From the NCBI RefSeq assembly GCF_035918015.1, contig NZ_CP109132.1, forward strand, positions 3,472,001 through 3,536,000: 64,000 nucleotides of DNA, written 5' to 3'. Every line of letters begins with the position of its first letter. Positions within the stretch are counted from its first letter, which is position 1. Source of the stretch: Streptomyces sp. NBC_01754 (GTDB lineage: Bacteria > Actinomycetota > Actinomycetes > Streptomycetales > Streptomycetaceae). The notes beneath the pieces are model-generated. The model saw only the letters and a program-made list of their open reading frames with translations. It was not told the origin of the DNA and did no database searches. Made by a program: the position numbers and the translations under genes. Shown here piece after piece: positions 45,345 to 54,234 of this stretch.

Positions 45345-45941
45345 TCAGCGTCGCCCGGCCGGGACCATGGCGGACATCCGCGGAAGCATGAGGTTCCAGA
45401 ACTGGGCGAGGGCGTACTGCGGGGACCACTCCACGTCCACCCGGCCGAGCGCCTGGGCCCCGACCACCACCGCGGTCACGGCGGACACGGCGTCCTCGAT
45501 CGGTACGTCGGGTGACAGGGAGCCCTCGCGGCGGGCCCGGGCCAGCGTCGCGTGGACCCAGCCCCGCCACGTCCGCCAGAGCGTGACGTCCTCCATCCAC
45601 GTGGCGTCGGCGGCGAGCCCGAACCCGGCGCGCAGCACCACGTCGTCGGCGAGCCGCCGGGCCAGGGCGTGCGAGGTCTCCACCAGGTGCGGCAGCGGGT
45701 CGGGGGCCTCCCGCCCCGGCAGGGCGACGACGCCTTCCAGCACCTGCGCCGCGGACGCCTCCACGGCGGCGCCGAGGGCCAGTTTGCTGCTGAAGTGGAA
45801 GTGCAGCGCGCCGTTGCTGACGCCCGCGCCGCGGCTGATCTCGGTGAGCGACGAGAGGGCGTATCCGTGCCGGTCGAAGGCGGTGGCGGCCGACCGGATC
45901 AGCTCCTGCCGGGTGCGTACCGCGCGGTCCTGCTTGGCCAT
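45345..45941 (-). CDS. Second ScbR-like TetR regulator (receptor or pseudo-receptor)
   Basis: 198 residues. HTH: RQELIRSAATAFDRHGYALSSLTEI then GVSNGALHFHFSSKLALGAAVE, again the butyrolactone-receptor wording. Ligand domain includes GFGLAADATWMEDVTLWRTWR and WSPQYALAQFWNLMLPRM. Two such genes flanking afsA recall the ScbR/ScbR2 pair, where the second binds antibiotics rather than butyrolactone; which applies here is unknown. It shares an operon with the SDR and is divergent from the quinone reductase at 46133. Confidence 0.88.
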   Translation of the reverse strand: MAKQDRAVRTRQELIRSAATAFDRHGYALSSLTEISRGAGVSNGALHFHFSSKLALGAAVEASAAQVLEGVVALPGREAPDPLPHLVETSHALARRLADDVVLRAGFGLAADATWMEDVTLWRTWRGWVHATLARARREGSLSPDVPIEDAVSAVTAVVVGAQALGRVDVEWSPQYALAQFWNLMLPRMSAMVPAGRR

Positions 45942-45978
45942 CCTGCCGCTCCGGTGAGTACGGGAATCCGAAGGAATA

Positions 45979-45994
45979 CGAGGTGTCCACCTCG
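45979..45994. promoter_or_regulatory. Perfect 16-base palindrome upstream of the second TetR
   Basis: CGAGGTGTCCACCTCG, 37 bases upstream of the ATG at 45941. Could be an operator or part of a leader hairpin. Confidence 0.45.
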
Positions 45995-46031
45995 CCTCTA
46001 CGGACGGGCGAACACACAGAGTGATTACTGT

Positions 46032-46051
46032 AACAAACCGGATGGATTGTT
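46032..46051. promoter_or_regulatory. ARE-like operator between second TetR and quinone reductase
   Basis: AACAAACC and GGATTGTT are inverted (7 of 8 positions) around GGAT, in an AT-richer patch of the divergent intergenic region. Size and placement fit an ARE bound by one of the two ScbR-like proteins. Confidence 0.6.
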
Positions 46052-46132
46052 TACTCCGGCTCCCGGAAACAGTCCCCCACCCCGGTTACGGGACTCCCCG
46101 CCACTCCGTCGGTGCCCGGGGTACCGTGCGGC

Positions 46133-47041
46133 ATGCTCGCCATCCAGTTCGACCGCTTCGGCGGTCCTGAAGTGCTCCGGCCCGTCGAACTCCCCACCCC
46201 CGTGCCCGCGGAGGGCGAGGTACTGCTCACGGTGGAGGCCGCAGGGGTGAACTTCGCGGACACCCACCAGGTGGACGGTTCCTATCTGGACGCCTCCGCG
46301 CTGCCGTATGTCCCGGGCAGCGAGGTCGTGGGGCGCACACCGGACGGCCGGCGGGTGCTGGCCCGGGTCTCGCACGGCTACGCGGAAGAGGTGACCGCCA
46401 AGGAGTCGGGGCTCGTGGACATCCCCGAAGACCTCGGTGCCGCCGAGGCCCTGGCCCTGCTCATGCAGGGGCTGACGGCCTGGCACCTGCTGCGTACGGC
46501 GGCCCGGCTGCGCGAGGGCGAGACCGTCGTCGTGCACTCCGCGGCGGGTGGTGTCGGCAGCCTCGCCGTCCAGCTGGCCCGGGAGTTCGGGGCGGGCCGG
46601 GTGCTCGCCCAGGTGTCCACCCCGGCCAAGGAGCGGCTGGTCCTGGAGCTCGGCGCGGACGCGGTGGTGGACCACCCCCTGGCCGAGAAGGCGGACATCG
46701 TCCTGGACGCGGTCGGCGGCGAACTCTTCGACCGGGCACTGGGCTCGCTGGCGCCCTTCGGCCGGATCGTGACGTACGGCAACGCGGCCCGCACCGGCTT
46801 CACCCCGGTCGACCCCGCCCGGCTGGGCCGGCTGCCCGCCTCGGTGGTGGGCTTCTGGCTGCGCCCGGCCCTGGCGGCGCCGGGGGCGGTCAGCGGGCCC
46901 CTCGGTGAGCTCTTCGGCCTGGTCGCCGCGGGGCGTCTGAAGCCCGTGGCCGGCCCCTCCCACCCGCTGGCCGACGCCCGGCGCGCCCATGAGGACCTGC
47001 TGGCGCGCCGGACGGTCGGCAAGGTGGTCCTGCGGCCCTGA
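46133..47041 (+). CDS. NADPH:quinone reductase-type MDR enzyme
   Basis: 302 residues, zinc-free MDR. Seen: MLAIQFDRFGGPEVLRPVELP, VEAAGVNFADTHQVDGSY, VPGSEVVGRT, the cofactor site ETVVVHSAAGGVGSLAVQLA, and terminal RRTVGKVVLRP. The start is ATG 46133, where homology begins; an in-frame GTG lies at 46112. Divergent from the second butyrolactone-type regulator with an ARE-like site between, so it is likely under the same signal. It might act in butyrolactone synthesis or general enone reduction. Confidence 0.86.
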   Translation: MLAIQFDRFGGPEVLRPVELPTPVPAEGEVLLTVEAAGVNFADTHQVDGSYLDASALPYVPGSEVVGRTPDGRRVLARVSHGYAEEVTAKESGLVDIPEDLGAAEALALLMQGLTAWHLLRTAARLREGETVVVHSAAGGVGSLAVQLAREFGAGRVLAQVSTPAKERLVLELGADAVVDHPLAEKADIVLDAVGGELFDRALGSLAPFGRIVTYGNAARTGFTPVDPARLGRLPASVVGFWLRPALAAPGAVSGPLGELFGLVAAGRLKPVAGPSHPLADARRAHEDLLARRTVGKVVLRP

Positions 47042-47042
47042 G

Positions 47043-47111
<69 letters not shown>

Positions 47112-47118
47112 AGCGGCC

Positions 47119-48609
47119 TTACGCCGCCCTGTTCGCCCGGCGCTGGGCGGCGGCGGCACGGGCCTCGGAGGTCGCCGTCTGTGCGTTGGAGCGGCGCCCC
47201 TGCGGAGGCTTGCTGCCACGTCGGCGGTGGGGGGCGGAACCGCCGTCCTCGGCGGTCCGCTCGGTCGACGGTGCCGCGCCCGCCACGGGGACGCCCGAGG
47301 GGGCCCGTGCCCCCGTGATGCGGCTGAGCTCGGCCTCGCCGGAGCGGACCTGGGCGGTGTGCGGGGTGATCCCGGCCTCGGCCATCAGCCGGGCCATGTC
47401 GCGGCGCTGGTCGGGCAGCACCAGCGTGACCACCCGCCCGGACTCCCCGGCGCGGGCGGTGCGGCCGCCGCGGTGCAGGTAGTCCTTGTGGTCGGTCGGC
47501 GGGTCGACGTTGACGACGAGGTCGAGGTCGTCGACGTGGATGCCTCGGGCGGCGACGTTCGTGGCGACCAGCACCGTGAGGTCACCGGCCCGGAACCGGT
47601 CCAGTGTGCGGGTGCGCTGCGGCTGCGACTTCCCGCCGTGCAGCGCTGCGGCGCGCACCCCGCTGCCGCGCAGATGGGCGGTGAGCCGGTCCACGGCGTG
47701 CTTGGTGTCCAGGAACATGATCACCCGGCCCTCGCGGGCCGCGATCTCGGTCGTCGTTGCGTACTTGTCGGCGCCCTGGACGTGGAGCACGTGGTGCTCC
47801 ATCGTCGTCACCGCGCCGGCCGCCGGGTCGACGGAGTGGACCACCGGGTCGTGCAGGTAGCGCTGGACCAGCTGGTCCACCTCGCGGTCCAGGGTGGCGG
47901 AGAACAGCATCCGCTGCCCGTCGGGACGCACCTGGTCGAGCAGTTCGGTGACCTGGGGCAGGAAGCCCATGTCGGCCATCTGGTCCGCCTCGTCGAGGAC
48001 GGTGACCGTGACCCGGTCGAGCCGGCAGTCGCCGCGTCCGACGAGGTCCCCCAGGCGGCCCGGGGTGGCGACGAGCACCTCGGCACCGGCGCGCAGGGCG
48101 CTCGCCTGGCGGCCCATCGACATACCGCCGACGACCGTGGCCGTCCGCATCTTCAGGGACCGGGCGTACGGGGTGAGCGCGTCGGTCACCTGCTGGGCCA
48201 GCTCCCGGGTGGGGACGAGGACCAGGGCCAGCGGGCGCCGGGCGTCGGCACGCCGCCCGGCGGTACGGGCCAGCAGCGCCAGCCCGAAGGCGAGCGTCTT
48301 GCCCGACCCGGTGCGTCCACGGCCCAGCACGTCGCGCCCGGCGAGCGCGTTCGGCAGGGTGGCCGCCTGGATGGCGAACGGTTTCGTCACCCCCTCGGCG
48401 CCCAGGGTCGCCAGCAGGGGCGCGGGCAGGCCCAGGTCGTCGAACGCCTCCACGGGCGGAAGCGCCGGGACCACGGGATCCGGCACGGTGAATTCACCCG
48501 TTCCGGTGGCGGGACGGCCGTGACCGGTCCTGCGGGCGGCAGCGCTCGACCGGCCGGAGGACGTCCGGGGAGATCGGTCGTTCGTACGGGCTGTGCGATC
48601 CGGGTTCAC
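47119..48609 (-). CDS. DEAD-box RNA helicase, paralogue of 32066-33559
   Basis: 496 residues. The same motif series as its paralogue: KPFAIQAATLP, GRGRTGSGKT, PTRELAQQ, TPGRL, VLDEADQMADMGF, SAT, ARGIHVDDLD, HRGGRTARAG. Long blocks are identical between the two proteins; only the tails and scattered positions differ. GTG start 48609 has GAGGGAAGG upstream. It follows a cold-shock gene on the minus strand, so the cold-shock/helicase module is duplicated in opposite orientation about 14 kb apart. Confidence 0.95.
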   Translation of the reverse strand: MNPDRTARTNDRSPRTSSGRSSAAARRTGHGRPATGTGEFTVPDPVVPALPPVEAFDDLGLPAPLLATLGAEGVTKPFAIQAATLPNALAGRDVLGRGRTGSGKTLAFGLALLARTAGRRADARRPLALVLVPTRELAQQVTDALTPYARSLKMRTATVVGGMSMGRQASALRAGAEVLVATPGRLGDLVGRGDCRLDRVTVTVLDEADQMADMGFLPQVTELLDQVRPDGQRMLFSATLDREVDQLVQRYLHDPVVHSVDPAAGAVTTMEHHVLHVQGADKYATTTEIAAREGRVIMFLDTKHAVDRLTAHLRGSGVRAAALHGGKSQPQRTRTLDRFRAGDLTVLVATNVAARGIHVDDLDLVVNVDPPTDHKDYLHRGGRTARAGESGRVVTLVLPDQRRDMARLMAEAGITPHTAQVRSGEAELSRITGARAPSGVPVAGAAPSTERTAEDGGSAPHRRRGSKPPQGRRSNAQTATSEARAAAAQRRANRAA

Positions 48610-48798
48610 AGAGAACCTTCCCTCGAATGGCGCGTGCCGAGGGATTCCTTCCGGGCGGCCACACCCGTCCAGGGGTGCGCGGCGCCGGGAATCGACGGAT
48701 ACGAGCCGGTGAAATGAACGAGATTACGAACGGCGGTGCCGCTCGCCTGGCGCCCCTGTCACTCACGGTGCGCACCGCTGACCGGGCGGACACACGAA

Positions 48799-48838
48799 CG
48801 GGCTGGGACCCGCAACCCGAAGGTGCGGGCCCCAGCCG
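48799..48838 (-). terminator. Terminator after cold-shock gene 2
   Basis: CGGGCTGGGACCCGCAACC pairs with GGTGCGGGCCCCAGCCG (a mismatch or two) around CGAA. It corresponds in sequence and position to the terminator of cold-shock gene 1. Confidence 0.85.
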
Positions 48839-48857
48839 TGTCATGCGTCCGATGCGG

Positions 48858-49061
48858 TCAGGCGGGGGTGATGTTCTCCGCCTGCGGGCCCTTCTGACCC
48901 TGCGTGACGTCGAAGTTGACCTTCTGGCCTTCCTGAAGCTCGCGGAAGCCCTGGGCCAGGATGTTCGAGTAGTGGGCGAAGACGTCCGCGCCTCCACCTT
49001 CCTGCTCGATGAAGCCGAAACCCTTTTCCGAGTTGAACCACTTCACGGTTCCGGTTGCCAT
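48858..49061 (-). CDS. Cold-shock protein (CspA family), second copy
   Basis: 67 residues, differing from the copy at 31497 at only a few positions (for example [27 protein letters not shown]). Same ribosome site (GAAGGAGA), same terminator type, and the same conserved block about 140 bases upstream. It precedes helicase 2 on the same strand. Longer upstream frames are not coding. Confidence 0.96.
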   Translation of the reverse strand: MATGTVKWFNSEKGFGFIEQEGGGADVFAHYSNILAQGFRELQEGQKVNFDVTQGQKGPQAENITPA

Positions 49062-49202
49062 ATTTTTCTCCTTCGGGGCGTTGCCCGTGGGTCCGCACTG
49101 CGCGTTCCCTACGTCGCCGCACATGATTACCCCGACCGGAAGAGACCGGAAATACAAAAGCGCACCCACCCGAGTGAAAAAAGGGGCGGTGCACCTGAAG
49201 TC

Positions 49203-49236
49203 TTGGGAACCACAACTGCAACTACGATGAACAGTA
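49203..49236 (-). promoter_or_regulatory. Conserved upstream element of cold-shock gene, copy 2
   Basis: On the minus strand TACTGT (49236-49231), 7 bases, then AGTTGCAGTTGTGGTTCCCAA (49223-49203), identical in sequence and spacing to copy 1 at 31323-31356 and the same distance (about 141 bases) from the ATG. The surrounding leader has diverged, which argues for function. Confidence 0.65.
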
Positions 49237-49714
49237 GCACGATTTCCGTGGATACGAGCCGAACACTTTATCACCTCCGGTCGAATCCCGCAGCCACCCC
49301 TCTCCGAATGGGCGTTCCCCTCCCGGTCGCGACTCCGGGTCCGCGACACCTGGGCCGATATGCGCGAGCACCCGCCCGGTATGCGCCCGACCACGCGCGG
49401 CGCCCCCGCCCGCTCCCCTCCCCCTCCCCCTGCCCCTGCCCCTGCCCCTCCCTCTGCCGCCACACGCTGCCCCACATCCCCGGCCGGACTTGCCTCGGCC
49501 CCAACACGGTTGACCGGAAGGCTAGTTGGCGCGTAACCCACCGAAGCGCCATACTGGCAACCGGTAGCCCTTCACGCATCCCCCGTCGTGAAGGGCTACC
49601 GTCACGCCCGGCCACCGGGGAACCGCCGCCCCCGCGATTGCGGACCCGGCCGAAACCCGGTTACGTGGAGCGAGGGTCCTGACAGGCGCATGCACGTACC
49701 AGGAGGTACGCCAG
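49237..49714. other. Intergenic region with low-complexity tract
   Basis: No gene supported. It includes a C-rich tract of CCCCT/CCCCTG repeats at about 49415-49457 and a strong hairpin at 49563-49600. Confidence 0.5.
49563..49600. terminator. Orphan 14-bp perfect hairpin
   Basis: GGTAGCCCTTCACG and CGTGAAGGGCTACC are separated by 10 bases. It stands upstream of genes on both sides, so it terminates no visible CDS; it could end a small RNA or serve as a transcription insulator. Confidence 0.6.
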
Positions 49715-49933
49715 ATGCCCAAGACAGCGAAGAACTCCAAGGCCGGCCTGGCCCTGAATCTGGGCAGCAGCGTGCTCGCCATCGTCCGCACGGTCAAACA
49801 GATGCGACGGGCCAAGGGCACGCAGGACAAGCTCACCCTCGTGAACACCGTGGCCGGGCTGCTGCCCCTGATCACCTCGGCGCTGATCCTGCTGCGCCGG
49901 CTGCGCGGACGCTCGGCCCAGCCCGGCCACTGA
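49715..49933 (+). CDS. Small membrane protein of unknown function
   Basis: 72 residues from ATG 49715 with AGGAGG in front. Basic N-terminus, an amphipathic stretch (LGSSVLAIVRTVKQMRRAKG), then one hydrophobic helix (TVAGLLPLITSALILLRRLRG). Probably inserted in or attached to the membrane. The good ribosome site and codon use support it; no family recognised. Confidence 0.65.
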   Translation: MPKTAKNSKAGLALNLGSSVLAIVRTVKQMRRAKGTQDKLTLVNTVAGLLPLITSALILLRRLRGRSAQPGH

Positions 49934-50028
49934 CCCCGTACGGGACACCGGCCGGAATCCGGCCCCGTGCGGGAACACGCCCACCGACCCGCCCCATGAA
50001 GGGGCGACGCACGGGGTAGTGCTCAGCC

Positions 50029-50877
50029 GTGCCGAACTTCGAGATCACCACCGCGAGCGCCGACGACGTCACCATGCTGGGGGACTGGGCCCACGAGGAG
50101 GGCTGGAACCCCGGGCTCGCCGACGGGCAGGCGTTCTTCGCCGCCGACCCGTGCGGCTTCCTCATCGGCCGCCTCGACGGCGAACCGGTGACCTCCGTCT
50201 CCGTGGTCCGCTACGGGGACTCCTTCGGGTTCCTCGGCTTCTACCTGACCCGGCCGTCCCTGCGGGGCAGGGGGTACGGGCTCCGGACCTGGCGTGCCGG
50301 GACGGAACGGCTGGCCGGGCGCACCGTCGGCCTCGACGGCGTACCCGCGCAGCAGGACAACTACCGCAGGTCCGGCTTCCGTACGGCCTGGGGGAACGCG
50401 CGGTACGAGGGCGTGGTGCCCGACGGCGTCCCCCCGCCCGCCGGGGTCGCCCTCACCGATGCCCGGGCGCTGCCGTTCGTCCGGCTCGCCGCCTACGACC
50501 GGCGCTTCTTCCCGGCGGCCCGGGACAGCTTCCTGGCGCCCTGGATCACCGCCCCCGGGCACACCGCGCTGGCCGCGGTGCGGGACGGCGGACTCGCCGG
50601 GTTCGCCGTGCTGCGTACCTGCCGGGGCGCCTCCCGTGTCGGACCGCTGCACGCCGACTCCCCGGAGGTGGCCGCCGCGCTGGTGGGCGCGCTCGCGGCC
50701 GGCGCGCCGGAGGTACCCGTCGCGATCGACGTGCCGGACGTCAATCCCGCCGCCGTGCGCCTCGCCGAACAGCTGGGCCTCACCCCGTCGTTCGACACGG
50801 CACGGATGTACACGGGGCCCGTGCCGGAGTTCGACCGGGCGGGCGTCTTCGGCGTCACCAGCCTCGAACTGGGCTGA
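50029..50877 (+). CDS. GNAT-family acetyltransferase, two-domain
   Basis: 282 residues from GTG 50029. N-terminal GNAT domain: ITTASADDVTMLGDWAHEEGWNPG, then FLGFYLTRPSLRGRGYGLRTWRAG with the acetyl-CoA loop RGRGYG. The C-terminal half (ARMYTGPVPEFD and preceding strands) is the second domain seen in YitH-like GNATs. Substrate unknown. It stands alone; its 3' end faces the phosphatase gene 12 bases away. Confidence 0.87.
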   Translation: MPNFEITTASADDVTMLGDWAHEEGWNPGLADGQAFFAADPCGFLIGRLDGEPVTSVSVVRYGDSFGFLGFYLTRPSLRGRGYGLRTWRAGTERLAGRTVGLDGVPAQQDNYRRSGFRTAWGNARYEGVVPDGVPPPAGVALTDARALPFVRLAAYDRRFFPAARDSFLAPWITAPGHTALAAVRDGGLAGFAVLRTCRGASRVGPLHADSPEVAAALVGALAAGAPEVPVAIDVPDVNPAAVRLAEQLGLTPSFDTARMYTGPVPEFDRAGVFGVTSLELG

Positions 50878-50889
50878 CCGGGCCGCCGC

Positions 50890-52641
50890 TCAGTACGGTT
50901 CTTCGAAGGGCACGCCTTCGCGGACCCTCGAGGCGAGGAGCGCGATGTCGTCCTCCGCGTCCTCGGCGAAGCGGTCCAGGACCTCGTCCAGCAGGTCTTC
51001 CAGCCGCCCGCTCGCGGGGAGGGTGAGGCTCGTCAGCCGGTCCACCGACACGTCGATGTCCTCCCCGCGCCGCTCCACCAGGCCGTCCGTGTACATGAAG
51101 AGCACGGTGCCCGGTCCGCACGGTACGGCCGTCGTCTCGTAGCCGCCGAAGCCGGTGCCCAGGGGCGGTCCGACGGACATACGGGCCACCCGGGCACGCT
51201 CGGCGCCGGGTTCCAGGAAGACCGGCGGCAGGTGCCCGGCGCTGGCCAGTCGGCACATGCCGCCGTAGCGGTCGACCACCGCGAGCAGACAGGTGGCCGC
51301 GCGGTCGAGGCCGGAGCGCCCCGCCGCGTCGTCGAGGCGTTGCAGGACGCGGTGCGGCTCCACGTCGTCCTCGGCGATCGCCCGCAGGATCGACCGGTAG
51401 TGGCTCATCTCGACGGCCGCCTCGACCCCGTGTCCCATCACGTCGCCCATCGCCTTCAGATGGCGGCCGTCGCGCAGCGGGATGACGTCGAACCAGTCAC
51501 CTCCCACCAGCGCCCCCACGTCCGCGGGGCGGTAGCGGCTCGCGACCTGCACGTGCGGGTGCGGGCCCCTCGGCTCGGAGAGCAGCGAACGCTGGAGCTC
51601 CCTGGCGATCGTGTGCTCGTGCGCGTAGCGGCGCGCCTGGTCCAGATCGACGGCGGCCCGGCCCGCCAGTTCCCTGGCCACGACCACGTCCCCGCCCTCG
51701 GCGAAGACGGGTGAACCACCGGTCCGCGCGAGGGCGAGGACACCCAGCGGACGCCCGCGGGCGGTGAGCGGCACGATGACGGCCGAGTGCAGGCCGATGG
51801 CCCGGTAGCCCGCCACCCGGCCCGGGGCGGGCGCGGAGCGGTCGAGCTGCTCGTCGCTGTAGAGGTTCTCGATCACCGGCCGGTTCGCTTCCAGGCAGCG
51901 CGGCACGGCGGAGTCCGGCTGGTAGTCGATGTACTCGCCCGCGGCCCCGAACGGGTTGCTGACGTCCTGGAGCGCCGGGCTCAGGGCCATCGCCGCCCGG
52001 CGCAGCCGCAGCACCCCCGGGGGCGGTCTGCGTACCGCGTGCCCCACCTCCGGCGGGAGGACCTCGACGATGGCGACGTCGGCGAGCGCGGGCACGACGA
52101 AGTCCACGAGCTCCTGGCAGGTGGTGTCCATGTCCAGCGTCGTACCGATGTCGACGGCCGCGGTGTCCAGCAGCGACAGGTGGTTGCGCGCCTGTTCGAG
52201 CTCCTTCTGCTGGTGGTGGGCGACGCTGACCTCCAGGACGACGCCGACCAGCCCGCGTACCTGCCCGTCCTCCTCCAGGCGGTGGTACGCCCCCTGCCAG
52301 AAGCGCTCCCCCTCCGGGAGGCTCGCCCAGGTGCGGCCGCTGGACATGGCCTCACGGGGTTTGCCGTCGGCCAGGACCGCCCGCATGACGTGGTCGGCCA
52401 CGTCCACGTCGGGCAGCGCCTCGCCGACGGTCTTCCCCAGGTGCTCGGCGGCGGAGATCCCGTTGATCCGCTCGAGTGCCGTGTTCACGTACCGGTAGCG
52501 CAGCTCCGTGTCGAACACGGCCACGCCCGCCGGGCTGTCCCTCATCAGCGCGGCCGCCTCGGCCAGGTCGTCGGACGGGGGCGGGTCGGCGGGCTGTTCG
52601 GCCGGCAACGGGTCCTCCAGGGGTCCGGGCGCGTCGGGCAC
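50890..52641 (-). CDS. PAS-GAF-SpoIIE-type PP2C phosphatase
   Basis: About 583 residues. PAS domain first (LMRDSPAGVAVFDTELRYRYVN), then a GAF domain (LLDTAAVDIGTTLDMD to RGRPLGVLALAR), then a RsbU/SpoIIE serine phosphatase domain: LQRSLLSEP, ALVGGDWFDVIPL, GDVMGHGVEAAVEMS, RLASAGHLPPVF, FMYTDGLVERRGEDID. Such proteins sense signals and dephosphorylate anti-sigma-factor antagonists in stress or development networks. The start is uncertain: GTG 52641 gives a short Pro-rich lead before the PAS domain; the frame stays open much further upstream over the next gene. Confidence 0.88.
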   Translation of the reverse strand: MPDAPGPLEDPLPAEQPADPPPSDDLAEAAALMRDSPAGVAVFDTELRYRYVNTALERINGISAAEHLGKTVGEALPDVDVADHVMRAVLADGKPREAMSSGRTWASLPEGERFWQGAYHRLEEDGQVRGLVGVVLEVSVAHHQQKELEQARNHLSLLDTAAVDIGTTLDMDTTCQELVDFVVPALADVAIVEVLPPEVGHAVRRPPPGVLRLRRAAMALSPALQDVSNPFGAAGEYIDYQPDSAVPRCLEANRPVIENLYSDEQLDRSAPAPGRVAGYRAIGLHSAVIVPLTARGRPLGVLALARTGGSPVFAEGGDVVVARELAGRAAVDLDQARRYAHEHTIARELQRSLLSEPRGPHPHVQVASRYRPADVGALVGGDWFDVIPLRDGRHLKAMGDVMGHGVEAAVEMSHYRSILRAIAEDDVEPHRVLQRLDDAAGRSGLDRAATCLLAVVDRYGGMCRLASAGHLPPVFLEPGAERARVARMSVGPPLGTGFGGYETTAVPCGPGTVLFMYTDGLVERRGEDIDVSVDRLTSLTLPASGRLEDLLDEVLDRFAEDAEDDIALLASRVREGVPFEEPY

Positions 52642-52754
52642 GGGGCGGCGGCCGGCACCGCGGGCTCCTGCCGCTCCGCCTCTTTCATCGTCTGCCGCGC
52701 CGCCCCGCCCCGCATCCCCGTACCCCCGGGGGCCTCGGGCGTTCCGCCGTCCCC

Positions 52755-53519
52755 CTACCGCCGCGCGTCCTCGCCCGCCGGGTCCCGCGTGTGCACACCG
52801 GCCAGGGGCAGCGTGCCCTCGGCCGCCGGAGCGCCCCGGGGCAGCTCGAACGAGGCCGCGATCCGGTCCGGCACGGGTGCCAGGCCCAGCAGCCCCGCCA
52901 CGAGCGTGTTCGTCAGGTGGTGCCACGCCGGCGCGCGCCGCAGCATCGCGTGGTCGCTCCCCGGGACCGTCACCAGGCAGGTACGGGCGCCCGCCCGGCG
53001 GGCCCGGACCGTGAAGGACTGGGAGGCGAGCGGGCTCGTCACCCGGTCCCGGGTGCTGTGCAGCAGGACGACCTCGCACCCCGCGAGCTGGGTCACCGGG
53101 TCGCCGGGCGGGCACCACGGGGCCAGTCCCACCACGGAGCGGACCAGCGGGTGACCGGCGGCGTGGAGCGCGGCGCGGGCCCCCATCGAGTGGCCGAGCA
53201 ACACCACCGGGATGTCACCGGCCTCGCGCCGCAGGCGGTCCAGCGCCCGCACCACGTCGTGCAGCGGATCCCGCCGGGAGCCGTTCCAGCCCCGGTGCGT
53301 GTAGCGGACGCGGCGGACCTGGACCGTGAGGTCGCCCCGCACGGCTCTGGACACCCCGCGCACGAACGGCAGCATCCGCAGACCGGCCAGGTTCATGGGC
53401 CCGGGCGCGGGGGGCGCCAGCCCCGTCTCGTAACCGCCGTGCAGGATGAGCACCGCTGCCGACGGCGGACGCTGGACCACGCGGACCTCCCGTTCAGGGT
53501 GCGCGGACCGGCGCCGCAC
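52755..53519 (-). CDS. Alpha/beta hydrolase
   Basis: 254 residues. Seen: AVLILHGGYETG (oxyanion region), the nucleophile elbow VVLLGHSMGARAAL, an Asp after LLHSTRDRVTSP, and the His in VPGSDHAMLRR: the full Ser-Asp-His triad order. No signal peptide. Substrate unknown. GTG 53519 gives the frame used, though later starts are possible. About 110 bases upstream of the phosphatase on the same strand; may share its transcript. Confidence 0.85.
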   Translation of the reverse strand: MRRRSAHPEREVRVVQRPPSAAVLILHGGYETGLAPPAPGPMNLAGLRMLPFVRGVSRAVRGDLTVQVRRVRYTHRGWNGSRRDPLHDVVRALDRLRREAGDIPVVLLGHSMGARAALHAAGHPLVRSVVGLAPWCPPGDPVTQLAGCEVVLLHSTRDRVTSPLASQSFTVRARRAGARTCLVTVPGSDHAMLRRAPAWHHLTNTLVAGLLGLAPVPDRIAASFELPRGAPAAEGTLPLAGVHTRDPAGEDARR

Positions 53520-53641
53520 CCCACCTGTTCCCTGTTCGGCGCCGGGCCCGCGGAGGGGAAGCGGGGACCGGCGCGCCGGGAATGGCGTTCACTGTACGAG
53601 TCCCGTCCCCCTTCCCGTACCGGAATCCGAGGAGTGCGCCC

Positions 53642-54127
53642 ATGGCGTCACGAACAGCAATCGGCAGCCCCGCACCGGACTTCACACTGCCGGGCGGAGT
53701 GCTTTCCGGCGACGTGTTCGAGCGCCGCGACCATACGCTCTCGGCGGTGCGCGGCCGGTCCGTGGTCCTCGCCTTCTACCCGGGCGACGACACCGCCGTC
53801 TGCACCCGGCAGCTCTGCTCCTACTCCTCGGGGCTCGAGACCTTCGAGGGGCTCGACGCCGAGGTCTGGGCGATCAGTCCACAGGGTGTGGACAGCCACG
53901 AGGCGTTCGCCCGCGCCCAGGGGCTGCGTATGCCGCTCCTCGCCGACACCACCCGGGACGTCGCCCGGGCCTACGGGGTGGCCGCGCCGGGTATCGGTGT
54001 ACGGCGGTCGGTCTTCCTGATCGGTCCGGACGGAGTACTGCGGTGGAAGCACGTCGCGTGGGTAGGAGCCACGTTCCGGTCGGTCGACACGCTGGCCGCG
54101 CAATTGTCCGGCATCAAGAACAGCTGA
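53642..54127 (+). CDS. Peroxiredoxin (AhpC/TSA family)
   Basis: 161 residues from ATG 53642 with GAGGAG upstream. Seen: IGSPAPDFTLPGG, VLAFYPGDDTAVCTRQLCSYSS with peroxidatic Cys in the first of two Cys five residues apart, AISPQGVDSHEAFARAQG and GIGVRRSVFLIGPDG. It would reduce hydroperoxides with thiols in the cytoplasm. The second Cys so close by suggests a BCP- or AhpE-like mechanism. Followed at once by a terminator. Confidence 0.92.
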   Translation: MASRTAIGSPAPDFTLPGGVLSGDVFERRDHTLSAVRGRSVVLAFYPGDDTAVCTRQLCSYSSGLETFEGLDAEVWAISPQGVDSHEAFARAQGLRMPLLADTTRDVARAYGVAAPGIGVRRSVFLIGPDGVLRWKHVAWVGATFRSVDTLAAQLSGIKNS

Positions 54128-54150
54128 ACACTGCCGGACTCCGGCAGTGT
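54128..54150 (+). terminator. Terminator of the peroxiredoxin gene
   Basis: ACACTGCCGGA and TCCGGCAGTGT form a perfect 11-bp stem with a one-base centre, then CGTTTCTC. It begins right after the stop codon. Confidence 0.85.
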
Positions 54151-54234
54151 CGTTTCTCAGGGGTTTATGGGATCATTCAACTAGTTCGGCGTTAAACACT
54201 TCGGGGGAAGTCGGAAGTCGGGGGAGTTGATCAC

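Noticed and set aside
49415..49457. CCCCT/CCCCTG repeats as a possible CRISPR-like array
   Set aside because: Units of 5-6 bases without spacers; simple low-complexity DNA.
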